Shown here: piece by piece, positions 62,001 to 64,000 of the stretch
Position numbering within the stretch: position 1 is the first letter of the stretch
How the letters are laid out: each line of letters starts with the position of its first letter
Origin: JACPFJ01 sp036504875
GTDB lineage: Bacteria > Desulfobacterota > Desulfuromonadia > Geobacterales > Pseudopelobacteraceae
Direction: 5' to 3'
DNA length: 64,000 nucleotides
Assembly (NCBI GenBank): GCA_036504875.1
Contig: DASXUK010000016.1
Location: 1-64,000, forward strand
Notes under the pieces: generated by a model
Told to the model about the DNA's origin: nothing
Database searches by the model: none
The model's input: the letters and a program-made list of their open reading frames with translations, nothing else
Program-made: the position numbers and the translations under genes

Positions 62001-62935
62001 TTGTTATAGGCCGAGCGCATGGCGCGCAACTGTCCTTCGGAAAGCGGGGCCAGCAGACTGCCCCCCACATCGTTGGCCAGGCCGATACCCTTGATGATGC
62101 CATAGATGTGATCTCCGTGCGCAACAGCGTCCTCGGTACGTTTAAGCAGGAATATGCCGGCCCCTTCACCAACCACCAGGCCATCGCCGGATGCATCGAA
62201 AGGTGAACAGATTCCACGACGCGACAGGGCGCGCAACTGGGAAAATCCCATTTGGGTATAGAGCGGGTCCGGACGGGAAACACCACCGGTCAGCATGGCA
62301 TCGGCGCGACCGGCCAGCAGTTCGTCGGCGGCCAGTTTAATGGCGTAAAGAGATGAAGCGCAGGCAGCGTCCAATGTACAGCTGCCGCCACCCAGACCTA
62401 GTGCCTGGGCCAGGATACCGGCAGGAAGACCGGCAACATAGCGATTAAGAGGATTGGTTGATTGTCCGCTGGTGGGGCGATTAAGAAGTTTTTCCTCAAA
62501 GGTTCGGCCGAGGAACTGGCTGGCCAGCATGGCGGATGTCTCAGTCGGCAGGGCCAGGTTACCAATAATTACCCCGATCCGGGAGCGATCAAGCGGCTCG
62601 GTAATCCCGTCGTCAAAGGCGCGTTTGCCAACGTGGAGCAGGAGGTGGAAGAGCGGATCAAGGCCGTCAAAAAAATCATGACCGACTGCCAGTCCGGTCA
62701 GGGTATTGATGGAGGGAATCTGATCCAGAAAACAACCGCGTCTGGAATAGACCTTATCGGCCTTGCCGACAACCGGATCATAGGCGTTATCAGCGGAAAG
62801 CAGCCACCTCCCGGCAGGTACCTCGCGGGCAGCGCTTTTACCGGTCCTTATATTTGTCCAGAAGTTTTCAAGTTCCGGTGCATCGGGAAAGATACCGCCG
62901 ATCCCGACAATTGCCACTGACTGCGCATAATGCAT
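56021..62935 (-). CDS. PUFA-synthase subunit: KS-CLF-AT-DH-DH (Pfa3/PfaC-like)
   Basis: The 2304-residue megasynthase has a ketosynthase at 1-450 with triad Cys192 (DAACASS), His326 (ECHATGTPVGD) and His366 (KSNIGHLLTAAG). A second ketosynthase-like domain at 465-925 has the active Cys replaced by Glu666 (SSEENSG), making it a chain-length factor. An acyltransferase at about 1045-1375 has Ser1139 (GYSLGESAG). Four FabA-type hotdog segments lie at about 1560-1720, 1765-1930, 1985-2130 and 2160-2304. Segments 2 (CHFVDDRVMPGTL, His1820) and 4 (AHFYEDPVTPGSL, His2204) keep the catalytic His, while 1 and 3 lack it, so they form two double-hotdog dehydratases. The layout is as in myxobacterial Pfa3 but without the terminal AGPAT. 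One-base overlap upstream, four-base overlap with oleA. Confidence 0.9.
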   Translation of the reverse strand: MHYAQSVAIVGIGGIFPDAPELENFWTNIRTGKSAAREVPAGRWLLSADNAYDPVVGKADKVYSRRGCFLDQIPSINTLTGLAVGHDFFDGLDPLFHLLLHVGKRAFDDGITEPLDRSRIGVIIGNLALPTETSAMLASQFLGRTFEEKLLNRPTSGQSTNPLNRYVAGLPAGILAQALGLGGGSCTLDAACASSLYAIKLAADELLAGRADAMLTGGVSRPDPLYTQMGFSQLRALSRRGICSPFDASGDGLVVGEGAGIFLLKRTEDAVAHGDHIYGIIKGIGLANDVGGSLLAPLSEGQLRAMRSAYNKAGWTPSDVDLIECHATGTPVGDAIEVASLRELWGDVRPTETPCIIGSVKSNIGHLLTAAGAAALTKTLLALRGEILPPTANFSAPQSGMDLDNSPFRVLTEEMPWRRRGDGIPRRAAVSAFGFGGINAHLLLEEWLPVSKAARQPKSEKKHKTAVAVVGMDARFGPCKSLRSFQERVLGGVEKISPGSPSKWWGADESAWYRAEGLNNFPFKGFFLDDIEVGTEQFRIPPREMEEMLPQQLLMLQTAAGAMSDAGLDREENLRTGVFIGIALDLNSTNFSFRWSLAEKARAWAKEMGRELAPEELETWIAQLRDEASPPLTANRTMGALGNIVASRIAREFRCGGPGFTISSEENSGIRSVETAVRLLQLGEIDRALVGAVDLAGDLRAVLGHHAGRNFSPSGRALPFDSRADGGLIGEGATAVVLKRLDDAERDGDRIYAVIKGIGSSGGETLIPGKDTYCQALDRAYNDAGVNPATVSYIEAHGTGHPAEDRMEATALSQFFGAATTEDSTPRKDRSCAVSSIMSDIGHTGAASGLASFVRCSLALYQEIIPHCRGIETACAELKEPGALYLPRAPRYWLRNRAEGPRRAGVSVFGVDGTCSHVVLEGWDNPPARLEPERISPLGLGSEFIFAVTGDNQAELARGLDLLRLRAHQSQEGDFPLLAREWHSRAEPSHAKSLAIAIVARNRDELAALIDQGEQQATSGGGADAPLLHPSYLDRLFYSPQPLGREGKLAFVFPGSGNHYPGMSMDLSCRWPGIFRNQDADNLYLRSQFQPERFWNGAAMAEIDEDHRAVIFGQVATGCAVSDLVRSFGVQPRSVIGYSLGESAGLFALGAWHDRDGMLIRIHNSTLFTRDLAGECRAARAAWGLGEGESVDWRIGVVEAPAAAVRKALGSTARVYLLIVNTPDECVIGGAAVEVECLVATLACRFFPLKGVTTVHCDVAREVGEAYRNLHLFSTTPPPGIRFYSGAKGKSYQVNRERAADSILAQAVEGIDFPTVIEQAYADGVRLFIEMGPGTSCSRMIDRILEGRPNLARSGLHQGQAATSGLLRLLAQLIAERVPVDLSPLFAAPPVQASSIKNTSVRVGFGGDPFQPPLLPRRMAAPAPPVSVPSLGFAYAPGPQFIAERRSDAEPVLDPLMHEFAAAQEAHLKAHETYLHVAESLTSSMAQALTLQASLHLALGEDVLPEELGFIYPDLPSSVRSQAAVVTMPTLTTAAFNREMCLEFARGSVARMLGPDFAELDSLPTRVRLPDEPLMLVDRIICVEGTAKSMSSGRVVTEHDIHADSWYLDGNRIPTCIAVEAGQADLFLSGYLGIDFITCGLAVYRLLDAVVTFHRALPGPGETIHYDIRIDRFFRQGDTHLFRFHFEATVNGEPLLTMRDGCAGFFSAKALDDGKGIVRPAIDLRPTTGIRPDDWTELVPMVRECYDAGQLELLRNGDLAGCFGKPFSDIRLSRPLTIPGGMMRLVHRVIDIDPTGGRCGLGQIRAEADIRPDDWFITCHFVDDRVMPGTLMYECCLHTLRIFLLRMGWVAEADGSVWEPVPGVASQLICRGQVLETTKVVTYEVSIRELGYRPEPYAVVDALMYADGKPIVEITSMSVRLSGTDQAKLESLWHKKSSDNLVDYIKPAIYTKEQILAYSNGKPSEGFGEPYRIFDAGRKIARLPRPPFQFMDRVTAIKGEPWQMVAGAMAEAQYEVPPNAWYFTADQQPRMPFAVLLEAALQPCGWLAAYVGSALTSPTDISFRNLGGSAIQHRPITPDSGTLTATATLKKVANSGGMIIQEFDFAVADQHGIIYDGETMFGFFSKEALGQQVGIRDAAPYQPTAAEAGRGRSLAYPEGKPFPEKMLRMIDRIELFVADGGPQGLGYIRGVKHVAPEEWFFKAHFYEDPVTPGSLGLESFIQLVKFAAVERWGWQQGDILEATALGKRQRWLYRGQIVPTNSLVSVQAWITAVDEDERVMTADGFLAVDGKMIYQMNDFTVRMI

Positions 62936-64000
62936 CAGGCTGCTCTCAGAGCGCCGGAAACCAACTTAGGCAACTGGTTTAGCTGAAAGGCCCGTCCCAG
63001 GGAAGGATCAATGACGCACTCGTAGTCTTCAAGGCGCGCAACAAGTTTTCCTGAATTACGGTCCAGGAATTCCATGTCCGCGGTGGCGCCGTGCTCGCGT
63101 TCCGCGGTAACCCGGATTATAACCTGAGCACCGTCGGTTGGAAATATCTCGCTGTACTGCCGGTATCGGCCAGCAAAACAGGGCAGCGAACCGGAGCCGA
63201 AGCGCTCGAAGCTCCACAGGATCATCATCTGAAAGGCGCTGTCGATCACCAGTGGATCGGTGATCCAGGCGCCTCTGAAGGGTTGTCTGATCCATTCGGT
63301 CGGTTGCGGAGCCCTCTTGACCAGGGCAGCAATACCCTTGTCTGAGCAGCACTCAACATGTTCTATGCCCTGCAGATCAGAACCGTGGAAGAGACGGGCA
63401 GGGTCATAGATCCGGCCATTAAGAGGAGTATAGGGTGAATCGGGCAAATCGCTGATCGAGCGGATGCCTTCAGGAAGCTTTCGGGCCAGAACGATTTCGG
63501 CCCTGGCATGCAGGAGGGCGCGGCCATCGCGGCCGGTTCCGATCAGTTCAGTTGTCACAATATACAGTGAATCACGTTTTTCGGCACGTCCGGCCATGAT
63601 CCGGACGGTATAGGGGGTGTTCCGCTCGAAAACAACACCCTTGCAGATACGCAGATCGTTGAAGCCGTGGCAACGCAGTCCGGGATTGCCGTGCAGCGCG
63701 CCATGCGCCAGCCATTCCACGATCATGGCCATGGGAAGTACTGCCTTGCCGTCCATGACATGGGAACGCAGAAAGGGATAGTCATCCACCCTCAGGGTCA
63801 GATTGAAGGCCTCCGCAAGCGGAGTTGTTGATGCCGGAGCAGTGACAGCGGCAGATTTCTCGATATTTTCAGCCAGAGCTACTACCTCTACCGGTGCGCT
63901 GGTGGCGGCAATCTCGCGGATCAGCAGGTCGCCACCCTCGGCCAGGCTGATCAAGCCGATGCCCTCGCCGGCAAAAACCTTTTTCAGCGCCGGGGTGACC
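62935..64000 (-). CDS. pfaA: PUFA synthase PfaA/Pfa2-like subunit, C-terminal part (5' end outside window)
   Basis: The frame is open to the window edge. The visible 354 residues begin with VTPALKKVFAGEGIGLISLA (end of a ketoreductase region) and continue into a polyketide-type dehydratase domain. That domain has LRSHVMDGKAVLPMAMIVEW (HxxxGxxxxP, catalytic His) and DPLVIDSAFQMMILW (catalytic Asp). This is the C-terminal DH found at the end of PfaA-type proteins (KS-AT-ACPs-KR-DH). The stop codon shares one base with the start of the next synthase gene. KS, AT, ACP repeats and KR must lie beyond position 64000. Confidence 0.88.
   Translation of the reverse strand, partial: VTPALKKVFAGEGIGLISLAEGGDLLIREIAATSAPVEVVALAENIEKSAAVTAPASTTPLAEAFNLTLRVDDYPFLRSHVMDGKAVLPMAMIVEWLAHGALHGNPGLRCHGFNDLRICKGVVFERNTPYTVRIMAGRAEKRDSLYIVTTELIGTGRDGRALLHARAEIVLARKLPEGIRSISDLPDSPYTPLNGRIYDPARLFHGSDLQGIEHVECCSDKGIAALVKRAPQPTEWIRQPFRGAWITDPLVIDSAFQMMILWSFERFGSGSLPCFAGRYRQYSEIFPTDGAQVIIRVTAEREHGATADMEFLDRNSGKLVARLEDYECVIDPSLGRAFQLNQLPKLVSGALRAA

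Noticed and set aside
1..64000. CRISPR arrays, rRNA genes, complete insertion sequences, prophage genes
   Set aside because: Looked for regularly spaced repeats, rRNA core sequences and transposase or phage motifs and found none.

Overview
The window reads as a chromosomal segment of a Geobacter-like member of the Desulfuromonadia (Geobacterales). The signs are several very large multihaem c-type cytochromes, an acetate permease with a DUF485 partner, the block pheA-tyrA-aroA-cmk-ispH-rpsA-ihfB, -24/-12 promoter candidates, and a head-to-head hydrocarbon (ole) cluster next to a polyunsaturated-fatty-acid synthase. The species cannot be fixed from sequence alone.

Layout. 1-0.5 kb: the 3' end of a group II intron (maturase tail plus domains V/VI) abutting a decayed reverse-strand gene. 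0.7-5.2 kb: acetate module (IclR regulator, DUF485 protein, sodium/acetate-type symporter, DUF294 nucleotidyltransferase). 5.3-7.2 kb: a 12-haem cytochrome, tRNA-Val and a methyltransferase. 7.4-10.5 kb: an operon of small or unrecognised membrane proteins ending in an OFA-family transporter, behind a sigma-54-like promoter. 10.9-12.6 kb: dGTPase-like and YfbR-like HD phosphohydrolases.

13.0-38.0 kb is the most unusual accessory region. A sigma-54-like promoter and a structured leader precede a 754-residue multihaem protein and a 2848-residue giant cytochrome (27 CXXCH plus 2 CX3CH and 5 CX4CH motifs behind 1145 haem-free residues). Then come a 20-codon peptide gene with its own terminator, an ankyrin protein, a polyprenyl-phosphate-sugar-synthase-like GT2, a membrane protein fused to a spermidine-synthase fold, two TMTC-like GT-C/TPR membrane proteins, a GT9 transferase, two SPASM-type radical SAM proteins, a B12-type radical SAM protein and an exported carboxypeptidase-regulatory-like protein. 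I infer a secretion-associated modification module (O-glycosylation plus radical chemistry) serving the Ser/Thr-rich giant cytochromes, or maturing the peptide.

38-44 kb: a PP-loop thiouridylase-like protein, a reverse-strand redox cluster (DUF1858, Cys-rich protein, hemerythrin, PAS), an HD protein and a lipoprotein with FnIII and PPC-like domains. 44.1-51.3 kb: the aromatic amino acid/translation operon, with tRNA-Leu 10 bases after ihfB and then tRNA-Arg. 51.4-64 kb, all reverse strand: a tightly overlapping operon, read as the C-terminus of a PfaA/Pfa2-like synthase, a KS-CLF-AT-DH-DH synthase (Pfa3-like, lacking AGPAT), then oleA, oleB, oleC, oleD. The layout predicts an assembly line that makes a polyunsaturated acyl chain and condenses two of them into a long-chain polyene, by analogy to the C31:9 polyene of Shewanella.
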